Origin: Fulvimonas sp. R45
GTDB taxonomy: Bacteria > Pseudomonadota > Gammaproteobacteria > Xanthomonadales > Rhodanobacteraceae
NCBI RefSeq assembly: GCF_030504985.1
Contig: NZ_JASERU010000004.1
Span: 62,001-126,000, forward strand
Length of the DNA: 64,000 nucleotides
Direction of reading: 5' to 3'
The notes below the pieces were generated by a model. That model made no database searches. It saw only the letters and a program-made list of their open reading frames with translations, and was not told where the DNA came from. The position numbers were made by a program, and so were the translations under genes. Position 1 is the stretch's first letter; every line of letters starts with the position of its first letter. Positions 27,301 to 36,926 of the stretch are shown one piece after another.

Positions 27301-27948
27301 GGCATCCCCGAGGAAAACCAGGCGCGCCTGTTCGAGCGCTTCGAGCAGGACGACGGCCCGCAGCGCCGCTCGGGCAGCGGTCTGGGCCTGGCGATCTGCC
27401 GCGAGCTGGTGGCGCTGATGCATGGCACCATCGCGCTGCGCTCGCGTCCTGGCCACGGCAGCAGCTTCAGCGTGCGGCTGCCGTTGCCGATGGCCGCCGG
27501 CGGTGCCGTGTCCGCGCCGGCGGGGCCGGCGGCGCCCGCCACCGGCGGCGATGCGCTCGACGTGCTGCTGGTGGAGGACGACGCCATCGTCGCCGCCGTG
27601 ATCCGCGGCCTGCTGGAGCAGCAGGGCCACCGCGTGCGCTACGCGGCCAATGGCCTGCAGGCGCTGGCCGAGCTGGCGCAGGGGCCATGCGACGCGGTGC
27701 TGCTCGACCTCGACCTGCCCGGCGTCGACGGCCTGCAGGTGGCGCGCCTGATCCGCCAGGGCGAGGCCGGGCGCGGGCGCGTGTGGATCGTGGCGATCAC
27801 CGCGCGTTCCGGCGGCGACGAGGAGGCGCGCAGCCGCACCGCGGGCATGGACGGCTTCCTGCGCAAGCCGCTCACCGGGGCGCAGCTGGCCGAGGCGCTG
27901 GCGGTCGTGTCGCGCGCCCGCGCGGCCGTGGAGGCCGATCCGGCGTGA
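24337..27948 (+). CDS. Hybrid histidine kinase with two-component-regulator propeller sensor (copy 2)
   Basis: A 1203-residue paralogue of the upstream gene with the same order: signal peptide (FALSAVLAAAFAWVPAHAALA), Reg_prop propellers (AGAMWFGTAEGLVRYDG, GAVWVATQHGLDRL), Y_Y_Y domain, TM helix, HisKA (H841 in LATLSHEIRTPM), HATPase (NLVNNALKFTERG, GSGLGLAICREL) and receiver (D1124 in VLLDLDLPGVDG). The stretch around the phospho-acceptor histidine is nearly identical to copy 1 at the DNA level, while the sensors have diverged, which fits duplication followed by ligand specialisation. The start at 24337 is preceded by GTGGGGAAACGC. No DNA-binding partner is adjacent. Confidence 0.93.
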   Translation: MPPTFALSAVLAAAFAWVPAHAALAAADASAAPVAAPAAMLPTPQFRHYGEADGVPAGAVYAIAQDHAGAMWFGTAEGLVRYDGVGFKVFHHEPDDPASLPADQTYALYVDRGDRIWAGGVTSGLILYDQRSRRFRQWTHDAKNPASLSGDEVWSIAQTPDGAVWVATQHGLDRLRPDLAGFDHVALPGEGNGTGGAVRALLADADGHLWIGAGSGLFVRDPDGRIRAVPVAGAFHGDLGKVWRIQGRAGEIRVAVQDGLLVIGRDGVARPFDDARLSQLHASVTSSARDAQGRLWVAGTKGLLLDDGAGSLRTVVSHPLLRGGLPSDRIWQVTRDGEGGLWFALDQSGIAYLPPDWNSFTRFTHIPDDPDSLTGISALTVERSRDGKLLVGGFDGWLDKLDVDTGTVEHLSRALHGNITAIAEDARGRLWITESGAVFELDGGKARALDIARAHVTRPVFVRAGGDGRIYVASWGEGIFAIDPDSLAITPVPLPQGVDNVAIADQLSVHDGTLWYASGGGLLRLDPGSGRMAMVPGVPHAEVTAVAFDQGGFWASSQQALSHYRLVDGKAVRDGTVDISHQPFLPNLMSMRVDGGGNVWLFANPGLWRMDARTHRFENFGTAQGLSNTDFTNGSVAMFPDGTLFAANGGGVVAFRPGALSRPRVAAPQPLMLSRLSVNRGGRVQELDDPRGQAPVRIGWRDRDLRVQARLASYVDPSANDYRFRLHGLDADWVDVGSHGEREFAGLPAGDYTLDVEAAGAGGTWSRLAAPLRIHVQAPPWLRWWAWLAYLVLAALLAWAVLLAWRRRLAHRHRIQLAEQQRSLAEQASAAKSQFLATLSHEIRTPMTGVMGMAELLLGTEQTPRQREYTEAMQRSGSLLLKLVNDALDLARIEVGKLVLEPTPFDPRALAWDVARLEQAQAQAKGLALDLQLDESLPARLLGDALRIKQVLFNLVNNALKFTERGGVTLGLRWQGDALMCTVSDTGPGIPEENQARLFERFEQDDGPQRRSGSGLGLAICRELVALMHGTIALRSRPGHGSSFSVRLPLPMAAGGAVSAPAGPAAPATGGDALDVLLVEDDAIVAAVIRGLLEQQGHRVRYAANGLQALAELAQGPCDAVLLDLDLPGVDGLQVARLIRQGEAGRGRVWIVAITARSGGDEEARSRTAGMDGFLRKPLTGAQLAEALAVVSRARAAVEADPA

Positions 27949-27975
27949 CCCCGCCGCGCGGCGGGGCGGCGCGCG

Positions 27976-28398
27976 CTACATGTCGAACTTGCTTACCTGG
28001 AATCCGCGCCGCTGGTATTCGCGCCAGCGCGTGCGCGAGCCTTCGCGCGCGGACGGGTCGGCCGCCACCACTTCCAGCACGCGCTCGCCGGCCTCCGCCG
28101 GGCAGTCGTCGCGCAGGTTGATCGCCAGCGGCCGCGGCGGCGTGTCGATGCCGGGCGGCACCACCAGCACCGCGGTGTCGGCGTCGTCATCGTCGCCGGC
28201 GAGCTGGTGCGGGATGAACGCGTCCTCGTCGAACGACCACAGCAGCTCGTCCAGCGCCTCGGCCTGGGCGAAGTCGCGGCACAGCACCAGCGTGGGCTGC
28301 CGCGCCGCGCAGGCCTTCTTCGCCAGCTCGCACACCAGCAGCAGCGGCTGCTCGCGGAAGCGCGGCTTGTCGATCAGGTAGAAGTCGGCGCGGGGCAT
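27976..28398 (-). CDS. holC: DNA polymerase III subunit chi
   Basis: The chi subunit links the clamp loader (through psi) to single-strand binding protein. The 140-residue protein has the HolC pattern ADFYLIDKPRFREQPLLLVCELAKKACAARQPTLVLCRDFAQAEALDELLWSFDEDAFIPHQLAG and a late DPSAREGSRTRWREYQRRGFQVSKFDM. The C-terminal acidic DDDDAD insert lies before the conserved AVLVVPPG strand. It lies downstream of pepA on the same strand, the usual pepA-holC arrangement, separated here by a hairpin repeat. Confidence 0.95.
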   Translation of the reverse strand: MPRADFYLIDKPRFREQPLLLVCELAKKACAARQPTLVLCRDFAQAEALDELLWSFDEDAFIPHQLAGDDDDADTAVLVVPPGIDTPPRPLAINLRDDCPAEAGERVLEVVAADPSAREGSRTRWREYQRRGFQVSKFDM

Positions 28399-28417
28399 GG
28401 TGGCATCGGCTCTTGAT

Positions 28418-28523
28418 CGTCATCCCGGCGCAGGCCGGGATCCAGTTGCCTCGGTTTCCGGCGGGGCCCCAGGGCGACATCGGGTGTTACCGCCACTGGT
28501 TTCCGGCCTGCGCCGGGATGACG
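28418..28523. repeat. CGTCATCCCGGCGCAGGCCGGGAT hairpin repeat
   Basis: Opening arm CGTCATCCCGGCGCAGGCC (28418-28436) and closing arm GGCCTGCGCCGGGATGACG (28505-28523) are perfectly complementary, flanking about 68 bp. This is a common dispersed repeat in Xanthomonadales and related bacteria. It separates pepA from holC. Confidence 0.85.
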
Positions 28524-28536
28524 GTGTGCGGGTAGT

Positions 28537-30021
28537 CTACGCGCAGCGATCGATCAGCCACTGCGCCAGCAGCGCCACCGGGCGGCCGGTGGCGAGGCCC
28601 TTGCGGCCCTCGTCCCAGGCGGTGCCGGCGATGTCCAGGTGGGCCCAGCGCTGGCCGTCGGTGAAGCGCGACAGGAAGCAGCCGGCGGTGATCGCGCCGG
28701 CGCTCTTGCCGCCGATGTTGGCCACGTCGGCGAAGGCGGAGTCGAGCTGCACCTGGTAGTCGTCCCACAGCGGCAGGCGCCAGGCGCGGTCCAGCGTGGC
28801 CTCGCCCGCGGCGAGCAGTTCGGCCGCCAGGTCGTCGTGCTTGCTCATCAGGCCGCTGGCGTGCTTGCCCAGCGCGGTCACGCAGGCGCCGGTGAGGGTG
28901 GCGGCGTCGACCATCGCCTGCGGCTGGAAGGTGCGCGCGGTCCAGGTCAGCGCATCGCACAGGATCAGCCGGCCCTCGGCGTCGGTGTTGAGCACCTCGA
29001 TGGTCTGGCCGGACAGGCTGGTCAGCACGTCGCCGGGGCGGTAGCTGTCGCCGTCGGGCATGTTCTCGGCCGCGGGCACCACGCAGGCCAGGTTGAGCGG
29101 CAGGCCCATCTTCACCGCGGCCACGAACGCGCCCAGCACGCCGGCGGCGCCGCCCATGTCGAACTTCATCTCCTCCATGCCCGGGCCGGGCTTGAGGCTG
29201 ATGCCGCCGGTGTCGAAGGTGATGCCCTTGCCGACGAAGGCGTAGGGCTTCGCGTCGTCGGCGCCGCCGCGGTATTCCAGCGCGACCAGCTTCGGCTTGT
29301 TCGCCGAGCCGCGGCCCACCGCCAGCAGCGAGCCGAAGCCGAGCTGTTCCATCTCCTCGTGGTCGAGCACGCGGCAGGCGACCTTGTCGTGCGCCTCGGC
29401 GAAGGCCTGCGCCTGCGCGGCGATGTAGGCCGGCGTGCAGATGTTCGGCGGCAGGTTGGCCAGCTCGCGCGCGAAGCGCACGCCCTCGGCGATGGCGATG
29501 GCCTGGTCCAGGCCCGGTTGGGCCTCGGCGCCGGTGGCGAAGGCCAGCGCGGCCAGGGTCGGCTGGCCGGCGCCGCGCGGCTTCACGGTGGCGGTGTAGC
29601 GGTAGGCGGCGTGGTCGGCGGCCAGCGCGGCGGTGCGCACGCGCCAGGCGGCGTCCTGGCCGGGCACGTCGACGTCGGCCAGCCAGGACACCGCGCTTTC
29701 CAGCGGCAGCCGGCCCAGCGCCCGGGCGGCCTCGATGTTCACCTTCTGGAAGCGCGCGGCATCGAAGCTCTTCTGCGCGCCAAGGCCCACCACCAGCACG
29801 CGCTGCGCCGCCACGCCGGCCGGCGCGAACAGCAGGTTGACGCTGCCGGCCTTGCCGCTGATGTCGCCGCTCTCCACCTGGCGCTTGATCGCGCCGCCGG
29901 CGGCGCCGTCCACCCGCGCCGCGGCGCTGGTGAGCAGGCCGTTCTCGTACACGCCGACCACCACGCAGGGGCTGTCGACGGATTCGGGGGCGGCGGCAAC
30001 GAGGCTGAACTGGAGCGTCAT
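28537..30021 (-). CDS. pepA: Leucyl aminopeptidase PepA (M17)
   Basis: A dimetal (Mn/Zn) cytosolic aminopeptidase of 494 residues; in some bacteria it also binds DNA. The catalytic half shows [33 protein letters not shown] (metal and catalytic lysine motifs) and the M17 signature [14 protein letters not shown]. The N-terminal domain (1-160) is the variable M17 part. The ATG at 30021 gives the normal length; the frame is open much further upstream without homology. It diverges from lptF across a 96-bp region, an arrangement conserved in Gammaproteobacteria. Confidence 0.96.
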   Translation of the reverse strand: MTLQFSLVAAAPESVDSPCVVVGVYENGLLTSAAARVDGAAGGAIKRQVESGDISGKAGSVNLLFAPAGVAAQRVLVVGLGAQKSFDAARFQKVNIEAARALGRLPLESAVSWLADVDVPGQDAAWRVRTAALAADHAAYRYTATVKPRGAGQPTLAALAFATGAEAQPGLDQAIAIAEGVRFARELANLPPNICTPAYIAAQAQAFAEAHDKVACRVLDHEEMEQLGFGSLLAVGRGSANKPKLVALEYRGGADDAKPYAFVGKGITFDTGGISLKPGPGMEEMKFDMGGAAGVLGAFVAAVKMGLPLNLACVVPAAENMPDGDSYRPGDVLTSLSGQTIEVLNTDAEGRLILCDALTWTARTFQPQAMVDAATLTGACVTALGKHASGLMSKHDDLAAELLAAGEATLDRAWRLPLWDDYQVQLDSAFADVANIGGKSAGAITAGCFLSRFTDGQRWAHLDIAGTAWDEGRKGLATGRPVALLAQWLIDRCA

Positions 30022-30117
30022 CGGGAAGATCCTGCGGAGCGCCGGCGGGGTGGAACCGGCTAGACTTGGGGTTTGCCGGCCGCGTGGCGGCGGCGCGAAA
30101 GCCATTGATTCTAACGC

Positions 30118-31221
30118 ATGCTGAGCATCCTCGACCGCTACTTCCTGCGCGAGCTGGGCCAGACCGTGGCCGCCACGGCGATCGTGCTGCTGGCGATCAT
30201 GTCCGGCACCACCTTCGCGCAGGTGCTCAAGCAGGTGGCCAACGGCAGCTTCCCGGCCAGCGTGATGTTCGAGGTGCTGGGGCTGAGCATGCTGGACAGC
30301 CTGTCCACGCTGCTGCTGTTCGCTGGCTTCATCGGCGTGCTGCTGGCGCTCGGGCGGATGTACCGCGAAAGCGAGATGCACGTGCTGGCCTCCTCCGGCA
30401 TGGGGCCGCGCGGCCTGCTGCGGCCAATGGCGCTGCTGGCGCTGCTGCTGGCGCTGGCGGTGGGGACGGTGTCGCTGTGGCTGGGGCCGTGGGCGGCGGC
30501 GAAGTCGAACGCGGTGGTGGCGGCGGCGAACCGCTCGGTGATCGCCGCGGGCCTCGACGCCGGCCGCTTCACCGACCTGCCGGGCAAGGGCGGCATCATC
30601 CTGGTCGACACGCTCAGCCGCGATGGCAGCCGGCTGGGCCGCACCTTCATCGCCGCCGAGCGCACCGGCAAGGACGGCACGCGCCGCATCAAGCTGATCA
30701 CCGGCGCCCACGGCCGGCTTTACCAGGGCAGCAGCGGCGAGGACCGCTACCTGTCGCTGGAGGACGGCTGGCAGTACGAGGTCCCGCTGGGCGGCGACAA
30801 CTGGCGGCGCATGCAGTACGTGCGCAACGACACCTCGCTGTCCAACGTGCAGTCCGACGACGGGGACGACGATCCCGCCCACGCGCTGGACACCTTCACC
30901 CTGGCACGCACCGACAACGCCGACGCGCGCGCCGAGTTCGCCTGGCGCACGATTGCGCCGGCAATGGCGCTGGTGCTGGTGATGCTGGCCGTGCCGATGG
31001 CGCGGCAGAGCCCGCGCGAGCCGCGCTTCGGCCGTCTGCTGCTGGCGGTGCTGGGCTTCTACGTCTACTACCTGCTGCTGGCGTTGTGCCGCAGCCAGAT
31101 CATCAAGGGCCACTGGCACCACGGCGGCTCGCTGTGGGCGGTGAGCGCGCTGGTGTTCGCGGTGGGCGCCTGGCTGTTCTCCCGCCAGTACGCGGTGCGC
31201 AAGCCGCGCGGGAGCGCCTGA
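30118..31221 (+). CDS. lptF: LPS export ABC transporter permease LptF
   Basis: An inner-membrane half of the LptB2FG transporter that extracts lipopolysaccharide and hands it to LptC. The 367-residue protein has the YjgP/YjgQ build: three N-terminal helices ([24 protein letters not shown] onward), a periplasmic jellyroll (about 140-265) and three C-terminal helices ending [19 protein letters not shown]. Its stop overlaps the lptG start by one base (TGATG), so the two permeases are translationally coupled. Confidence 0.95.
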   Translation: MLSILDRYFLRELGQTVAATAIVLLAIMSGTTFAQVLKQVANGSFPASVMFEVLGLSMLDSLSTLLLFAGFIGVLLALGRMYRESEMHVLASSGMGPRGLLRPMALLALLLALAVGTVSLWLGPWAAAKSNAVVAAANRSVIAAGLDAGRFTDLPGKGGIILVDTLSRDGSRLGRTFIAAERTGKDGTRRIKLITGAHGRLYQGSSGEDRYLSLEDGWQYEVPLGGDNWRRMQYVRNDTSLSNVQSDDGDDDPAHALDTFTLARTDNADARAEFAWRTIAPAMALVLVMLAVPMARQSPREPRFGRLLLAVLGFYVYYLLLALCRSQIIKGHWHHGGSLWAVSALVFAVGAWLFSRQYAVRKPRGSA

Positions 31222-32324
31222 TGGAGGCATTGCGCATCAAGCGGGTGGACTGGCTGGTGGGCTTGAGCGTACTCGGCTCGATGCTGGCGGTATGGCTGGC
31301 GCTGACCGCCTTCGACGCGGTATTCCAGTTCCTGCAGCAACTGCGCCACGTGGGCAAGAACGGCTTCACCGTGGGCAGCGCGGCGGTGTACGTGCTGGTC
31401 ACGGTGCCGCGCCGGCTGTACGAGATGTTCCCCAACGCGTCGCTGATCGGCGGCCTGCTGGGCCTGGGCGGGCTGGCCTCCAGCGGCGAGCTGACCGCGC
31501 TGCGCGCGGCGGGGCTGTCGCGGATGCGCATCGCCGCCTCCGCGGCGGGCGTGGTGGCGGCGCTGCTGGTGGCGGTGGTGGTGATGGGCGAGACGGTCGG
31601 CCCCTGGGGCGACCAGCAGGCGCAGGCGATGCAGTTGCGCCTGCGCTCCGGCGACCTCGGCATGACCAGCGGCAGCGGCCTGTGGGCGCGCGACGGCGAC
31701 CGCATCATCAACGCCAAGGGCAGCGTGTTGCATCGCACGCCGGAAGGCGGCAACGAGGTGCAGCTCGACGACGTGCGCGTGTTCACGCTGACCCCGGACG
31801 GCCAGCTCAGCCGCTTCGACTGGGCGAAGACCGCCGAGCACGAGGGACGGCAATGGGTGCTCAACGGCGTGCGCAGCACCACGCTGGACGCCACCGGCAC
31901 GCACAGCACGCAAAGCGCGCGCGTGCTGTGGGATTCCCGGCTCAACCCGCGCATCCTGGAACAGTCGCTGATCCAGCCGCAGTACCTGCCGATGCGCGAC
32001 CTGCGCCGCAGCATGCGCTACCTGGAAGGCAACGGCGAGAACCCCGGCCCCTACGCCACCGCGTTCTGGGCGCGCGCGCTGTACCCGCTCGACGTGCTGG
32101 TGCTGGTGCTGTGCGCGATGCCGTTCGCGTTCGGCACGCTGCGTTCCGGCGGCCTGGGCAAGCGCATCTTCATCGGCATGCTGCTGGCGATCGGCTGGTA
32201 TTTCCTGCAGAAGGCGATGGTCAGCTTCGGCACCGTGTACGGGGTGCCGCCCGCGCTGGCCAACCTGCTGCCGGCGCTGCTGCTGGTGGGGCTGGCGTGG
32301 CTGTACTTCCGCAAGCGCGTCTGA
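31221..32324 (+). CDS. lptG: LPS export ABC transporter permease LptG
   Basis: Partner of LptF, 367 residues. It shows the same six-helix YjgQ fold: [63 protein letters not shown] (coupling-helix region), a periplasmic jellyroll, and [46 protein letters not shown], which is characteristic of LptG. The start at 31221 is set by the TGATG overlap with lptF. Confidence 0.95.
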   Translation: MEALRIKRVDWLVGLSVLGSMLAVWLALTAFDAVFQFLQQLRHVGKNGFTVGSAAVYVLVTVPRRLYEMFPNASLIGGLLGLGGLASSGELTALRAAGLSRMRIAASAAGVVAALLVAVVVMGETVGPWGDQQAQAMQLRLRSGDLGMTSGSGLWARDGDRIINAKGSVLHRTPEGGNEVQLDDVRVFTLTPDGQLSRFDWAKTAEHEGRQWVLNGVRSTTLDATGTHSTQSARVLWDSRLNPRILEQSLIQPQYLPMRDLRRSMRYLEGNGENPGPYATAFWARALYPLDVLVLVLCAMPFAFGTLRSGGLGKRIFIGMLLAIGWYFLQKAMVSFGTVYGVPPALANLLPALLLVGLAWLYFRKRV

Positions 32325-32328
32325 AGCG

Positions 32329-32766
32329 ATGCCGCCCGCGCCGCGCGTGGTGCTGGACACCAACGTCTGCCTCGACCTGTTCGTGTTCGGCGATCCGCGC
32401 TGTGCCGGCCTGCATGAGGCGCTGCGCGAAGGCCGCCTGGAGGCGGTGACGCGCGACGACTGCCGCGCGGAATGGCATGCGGTGCTGGGCTACCCGCAGC
32501 TGGTGCTCGACGAGGCGAGGCGCGGGCAGGCGAGGTCGGCGTACGACGCCTGCGTGCGCCGCCTGCCGGCATTGCCGGCCGCGCCGCGCCTGCCGCGCTG
32601 CGCCGACCCCGACGACCAGATGTTCCTGGAACTGGCCGCGGCGGCCGGCGTGCAGGCGATCCTCAGCCGCGACGATGCGCTGCTGAAGCTGGCCCGGCGC
32701 ACGCGGCGCGACGGCCTGTTCGAGATCCTGCCGCCATGGGCGTGGCGCGATCTGCTGCGGGCGTGA
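32329..32766 (+). CDS. PIN-domain protein, putative toxin-type ribonuclease
   Basis: A 145-residue PIN-domain protein of the COG1569 'PIN family toxin component' type. It has the acidic metal-binding residues in [11 protein letters not shown] (D10), the [13 protein letters not shown] motif and the late SRDDALL. It starts 4 bp after the lptG stop, so it is probably the last gene of that operon. No antitoxin-like gene (AbrB, RHH or MetJ type) is adjacent on either side: ltaE follows. This suggests either a housekeeping RNase role or a lost antitoxin. Confidence 0.85.
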   Translation: MPPAPRVVLDTNVCLDLFVFGDPRCAGLHEALREGRLEAVTRDDCRAEWHAVLGYPQLVLDEARRGQARSAYDACVRRLPALPAAPRLPRCADPDDQMFLELAAAAGVQAILSRDDALLKLARRTRRDGLFEILPPWAWRDLLRA

Positions 32767-32834
32767 CGACGCGCACTTGCCGCCTGTCCCGGCATCGTCC
32801 ACCCTCGGGGTTTTCCTGGCGGCAGAGGTGGACC

Positions 32835-33851
<1,017 letters not shown>

Positions 33852-33862
33852 GGGAGGTAGGG

Positions 33863-34906
33863 ATGGTCCGGTCATCGCACAGCACGCAGCGCCCACGCCG
33901 GCCAGGGGGCCGATGGCCGGCCGTGGTCCTGGCCTGGGGCCTGTGGATCGTCGCGGCCGCGGCGTGGGGCGGCACGCCCCCGGCTGCCGCCGGAGCGAAG
34001 AAGTTCTCCGGCAACCCGATCCTGCACGGCTGGTACGCGGACCCCGAGTCGGCGATCTTCGGCAGGCAGTACTGGATCTATCCCACCTACTCGGCGGACT
34101 ACGACAAGCAGTTGTTCTTCGACGCCTTCTCCTCGCCCGACCTGGTGACCTGGACGAAGCACCCGCACGTGCTCGACGTCGGCGCGGTGTCCTGGGTGAA
34201 GAAGGCGCTGTGGGCGCCGGCGATCGTGGCCAAGGGCGGCAAGTACTACCTGTTCTTCGCCGCCAACGACATCCACAGCGACAGCGAAGTGGGCGGCATC
34301 GGCGTGGCGGTGGCCGACCGGCCGCAGGGGCCGTTCCGCGACCTGCTCGGCAAGCCGCTGGTCGGGGCCTTCCACCACGGCGCTCAGCCGATCGACCCGG
34401 GCGTGTTCCGCGACGACGACGGCCGCTACTACCTGCTCTACGGCGGCTGGGGCCACCTCGTCATCGCGCGCCTGAAGCCCGACTTCACCGGTTTCGAGCC
34501 GCTGCCCGACGGTCAGACGTTCAAGGAGATCACGCCCGAGCACTACGTGGAGGGGCCGCTGATGTTCCGCCGCGGCGGCAAGTACTACCTGATGTGGTCG
34601 GAAGGCGGCTGGACCGGGCCGGACTACTCGGTGGCGTACGCCATCGGCGACTCGCCGCTGGGGCCGTTCAAGCGCATCGGCAAGATCCTGCAGCAGGACC
34701 CGGCGATCGCCACCGGCGCCGGCCACCACTCGCTGCTGCACACCCCGGACGGCAACTGGTACATCGTCTACCATCGCCGGCCGAAGGGCGAGACCGCGGC
34801 CAACCACCGGGTGGTCTGCATCGACCGGTTGTACTTCGACCCCAGGGGTTTCATCCGGCCGGTGAAGATCACCCGACGCGGCGTCGAGCGGCATCCGCTG
34901 CGGTGA
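33863..34906 (+). CDS. Secreted glycoside hydrolase family 43 protein
   Basis: A 347-residue predicted exported five-bladed beta-propeller glycosidase; GH43 members are beta-xylosidases, alpha-L-arabinofuranosidases or arabinanases. N-terminal hydrophobic segment WPAVVLAWGLWIVAAAAWG. The GH43 catalytic triad can be placed: base D60 (GWYADPES), pKa-modulating D178 (PIDPGVFRDDDG) and acid E230 (YVEGPLMF), with spacing normal for the family. The ATG at 33863 is chosen for its good GGGAGG ribosome site. It lies just after ltaE, an unrelated gene. The natural substrate cannot be decided; an arabino-/xylo-oligosaccharide is likely. Confidence 0.9.
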   Translation: MVRSSHSTQRPRRPGGRWPAVVLAWGLWIVAAAAWGGTPPAAAGAKKFSGNPILHGWYADPESAIFGRQYWIYPTYSADYDKQLFFDAFSSPDLVTWTKHPHVLDVGAVSWVKKALWAPAIVAKGGKYYLFFAANDIHSDSEVGGIGVAVADRPQGPFRDLLGKPLVGAFHHGAQPIDPGVFRDDDGRYYLLYGGWGHLVIARLKPDFTGFEPLPDGQTFKEITPEHYVEGPLMFRRGGKYYLMWSEGGWTGPDYSVAYAIGDSPLGPFKRIGKILQQDPAIATGAGHHSLLHTPDGNWYIVYHRRPKGETAANHRVVCIDRLYFDPRGFIRPVKITRRGVERHPLR

Positions 34907-34917
34907 ACGCCGAGGCT

Positions 34918-35014
34918 CCCTCCCCTGCTTGCAGGGGAGGGTCGGGGAGGGGTGCTCTTGGCCTGAGGGAAAAGCGCTACCCCCTCCCAGCCTCCCCCTG
35001 CAGGCAGGGGGAGG
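34918..35014. repeat. Paired CCCTCCCCTGC / CCTCCCCCTGC palindromes between convergent genes
   Basis: CCCTCCCCTGC-TT-GCAGGGGAGGG (34918-34941) and CCTCCCCCTGC-AG-GCAGGGGGAGG (34991-35014) flank a 49-bp spacer. This is the same two-hairpin layout as at 2311, 2601 and 38978. Located between the convergent GH43 and phaZ genes, it may act as a bidirectional transcription end. Confidence 0.8.
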
Positions 35015-35020
35015 GGGCCG

Positions 35021-36286
35021 TCATCGGGCTTCTCGGCCCTTCGCCCGGTCGAACCGGCGGATGAAGTCGCGCACCTGCGGGTAGACGACCTCGCGCCAGC
35101 GCCGGCCGCTGAAGATGCCGTAGTGGCCGGCGCCCTCGATCACCTTGTGCGCGCGCCGCTTCGCCGGGATGCCGCTGCACAGGTCGTGCGCGGCCTGGGT
35201 CTGGCCGAGGCCGGAGATGTCGTCCAGCTCGCCCTCGACGGTGAGCAGCGCGCTGTTCGTGATCGCCGCGGGGTTGACCCGCTCGCCGGCCACGTCCCAC
35301 AGCCCGCGCGGCAGCAGGAACTGCTGGAACACGGTGGCGATGGTGTCGAGGTAGAACTCCGCCGGCATGTCGAGTACGGCGTTGTACTCGTCGTAGAAGC
35401 GGCGGTGCGACTCGGCGTCTTCCAGGTCGCCGCGCAGCAGGTTCTGGTAGAAGTCCCAGTGCGACTGCAGGTGGCGGCTGGGGTTCATCGCGATGAAGCC
35501 GGCGTGCTGCAGGAAGCCCGGGTACACCTCGCGGCCGTGGCCGGGGTAGTTGGCCGGCACGGTGTGGATCACGTTGCCCTTGAACCATGACAGCGGCTGC
35601 GTGGTGGCGAGGTTGTTGACGCTGGTGGGGCTGCGTCGCGGGTCGATCGGGCCGCCCATCATGGTCAGGCTGCGCGGCGTGGCCTCGCCGCGCGCGGCCA
35701 TCAGCGACACCGCCGCCAGCACCGGCACGGTGGGCTGGCAGACCGAGATCACGTGCAGCGTGTCGGCGCCGATGTGGCGGATGAAGCGCTCGACCAGCGC
35801 TACGTAGTCGTCCAGCCCGAACGGGCCGGCCGCGGCCGGCACCATGCGCGCATCCACCCAGTCGGTGACGTAGACCTTGTGCTCGCGCAGCAGGGTGCGC
35901 ACGGTGTCGCGCAGCAGGGTGGCGTGGTGGCCGGACAGCGGCGCCACCACCAGCACCACCGGGTCGTGCTTCATCGTCTCGATGGTGGCCGGGTCGTCGC
36001 TGAAACGCTTGAAGCGCTTCAGCTGGCAGAACGGCGTGTCCAGCGCCACGCGCTCGATCACCGCGATCTCCTGGCCGTGCGCCTGCACGTCGTGGATGCC
36101 GAAGGCGGGCTTCTCGTAGTCCTTGCCGAGGCGGTGGACCAGCTCGTAGCCGGCCGCCATCCGCTGCGCCGCCGGCCACTGCGACCACGGCTGCGCCGGG
36201 TCGCCCAGCGTGCGCGCGCTGGCCTCGGCGAACTGGCTCAGCGGGCCGAGGAAGGCGCGCTGCCATTCGTGGATCTGGTAGAGCAT
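35021..36286 (-). CDS. phaZ: Intracellular polyhydroxyalkanoate (PHB) depolymerase
   Basis: Degrades intracellular polyhydroxybutyrate granules. A 421-residue alpha/beta hydrolase of the intracellular PhaZ family: MLYQIHEWQRAFLGPLSQFAEA at the start, VLVVAPLSGHHATLLRDTVRTLLREHKVYVTDWVDARMVP, the nucleophile region HVISVCQPTVPVLAAV (Cys in the lipase-box position), MGGPIDPRRSPTSVNNLA and the late His motif GAGHYGIFSGRRWR. The ATG at 36286 gives the family length; the open frame extends upstream without homology. No phaC, phaP or phaR gene is in the window. Confidence 0.92.
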   Translation of the reverse strand: MLYQIHEWQRAFLGPLSQFAEASARTLGDPAQPWSQWPAAQRMAAGYELVHRLGKDYEKPAFGIHDVQAHGQEIAVIERVALDTPFCQLKRFKRFSDDPATIETMKHDPVVLVVAPLSGHHATLLRDTVRTLLREHKVYVTDWVDARMVPAAAGPFGLDDYVALVERFIRHIGADTLHVISVCQPTVPVLAAVSLMAARGEATPRSLTMMGGPIDPRRSPTSVNNLATTQPLSWFKGNVIHTVPANYPGHGREVYPGFLQHAGFIAMNPSRHLQSHWDFYQNLLRGDLEDAESHRRFYDEYNAVLDMPAEFYLDTIATVFQQFLLPRGLWDVAGERVNPAAITNSALLTVEGELDDISGLGQTQAAHDLCSGIPAKRRAHKVIEGAGHYGIFSGRRWREVVYPQVRDFIRRFDRAKGREAR

Positions 36287-36381
36287 GGGAATGCCACCGG
36301 AAGACGGAAACGCGGATTTTAGCGCGTCGGGGCCGGTCGTGCTGCGGTGCCGCATCGTCCGCCCGAGAACGCCGCGGCGCG

Positions 36382-36882
36382 TCAGCCCGTGCGCGCCACG
36401 AAGGTGCCGGCGGCGAGGTCGTGCAGGGCGCGGCGCCGGCGGTCGAACAGCCCGGTGCCGAACCACAGCGCCCAGGCCAGCAGCACGACCCACGCCGCGG
36501 CGCGGTGCCCCAGCCAGGGCGCCAGGCCCAGCCCCAGCAGCGGCACGGCGGCCACCAGCAGGCGCAGCATGGCCTGCGTCCACGCCACCCGCGTACCGTC
36601 GCCGGCGAGCACGCGGATGCGCCACGGACGCATGCCCAGCGTCTGCCCGCCACGGCGCCACGAAAGCAGGAAGTACGCCGCCACCACCGCGCCCTGCAGC
36701 GGCTGGTACCACCAGGCGATGTGCGTCTGCGCGCCGGTGGTGATGAGCTGCCCGTGCGTGGCCAGCTCGCACAGCAGGCCCACCACCATCACCATCGCGA
36801 CCACCGCGAGCAGGTCGTAGAGCAGGGCGAGCAGGCGGCGCCACAGCGGGCAGGGCGGTGCGGAGAAGGTGGTTGCGGTCAT
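36382..36882 (-). CDS. RDD-family membrane protein
   Basis: A 166-residue inner-membrane protein with the RDD fold: LWRRLLALLYDLLAVVAMVMVVGLLCEL (Arg and Asp of the name motif), a second helix, RRGGQTLGMRPWRIRVLAGDGTRVAWTQAMLRLLVAAVPLLGLG and a C-terminal DRRRRALHDLAAGTFVAR, the typical conserved ending. Function is unknown for most members; some have been linked to ion exchange. It is divergent from xerD with only 44 bp between start codons. Confidence 0.9.
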   Translation of the reverse strand: MTATTFSAPPCPLWRRLLALLYDLLAVVAMVMVVGLLCELATHGQLITTGAQTHIAWWYQPLQGAVVAAYFLLSWRRGGQTLGMRPWRIRVLAGDGTRVAWTQAMLRLLVAAVPLLGLGLAPWLGHRAAAWVVLLAWALWFGTGLFDRRRRALHDLAAGTFVARTG

Positions 36883-36926
36883 CGGCTCGCTTGCAAGGTG
36901 GGCGCGTCGTGCCCAGCATCGCGGGC

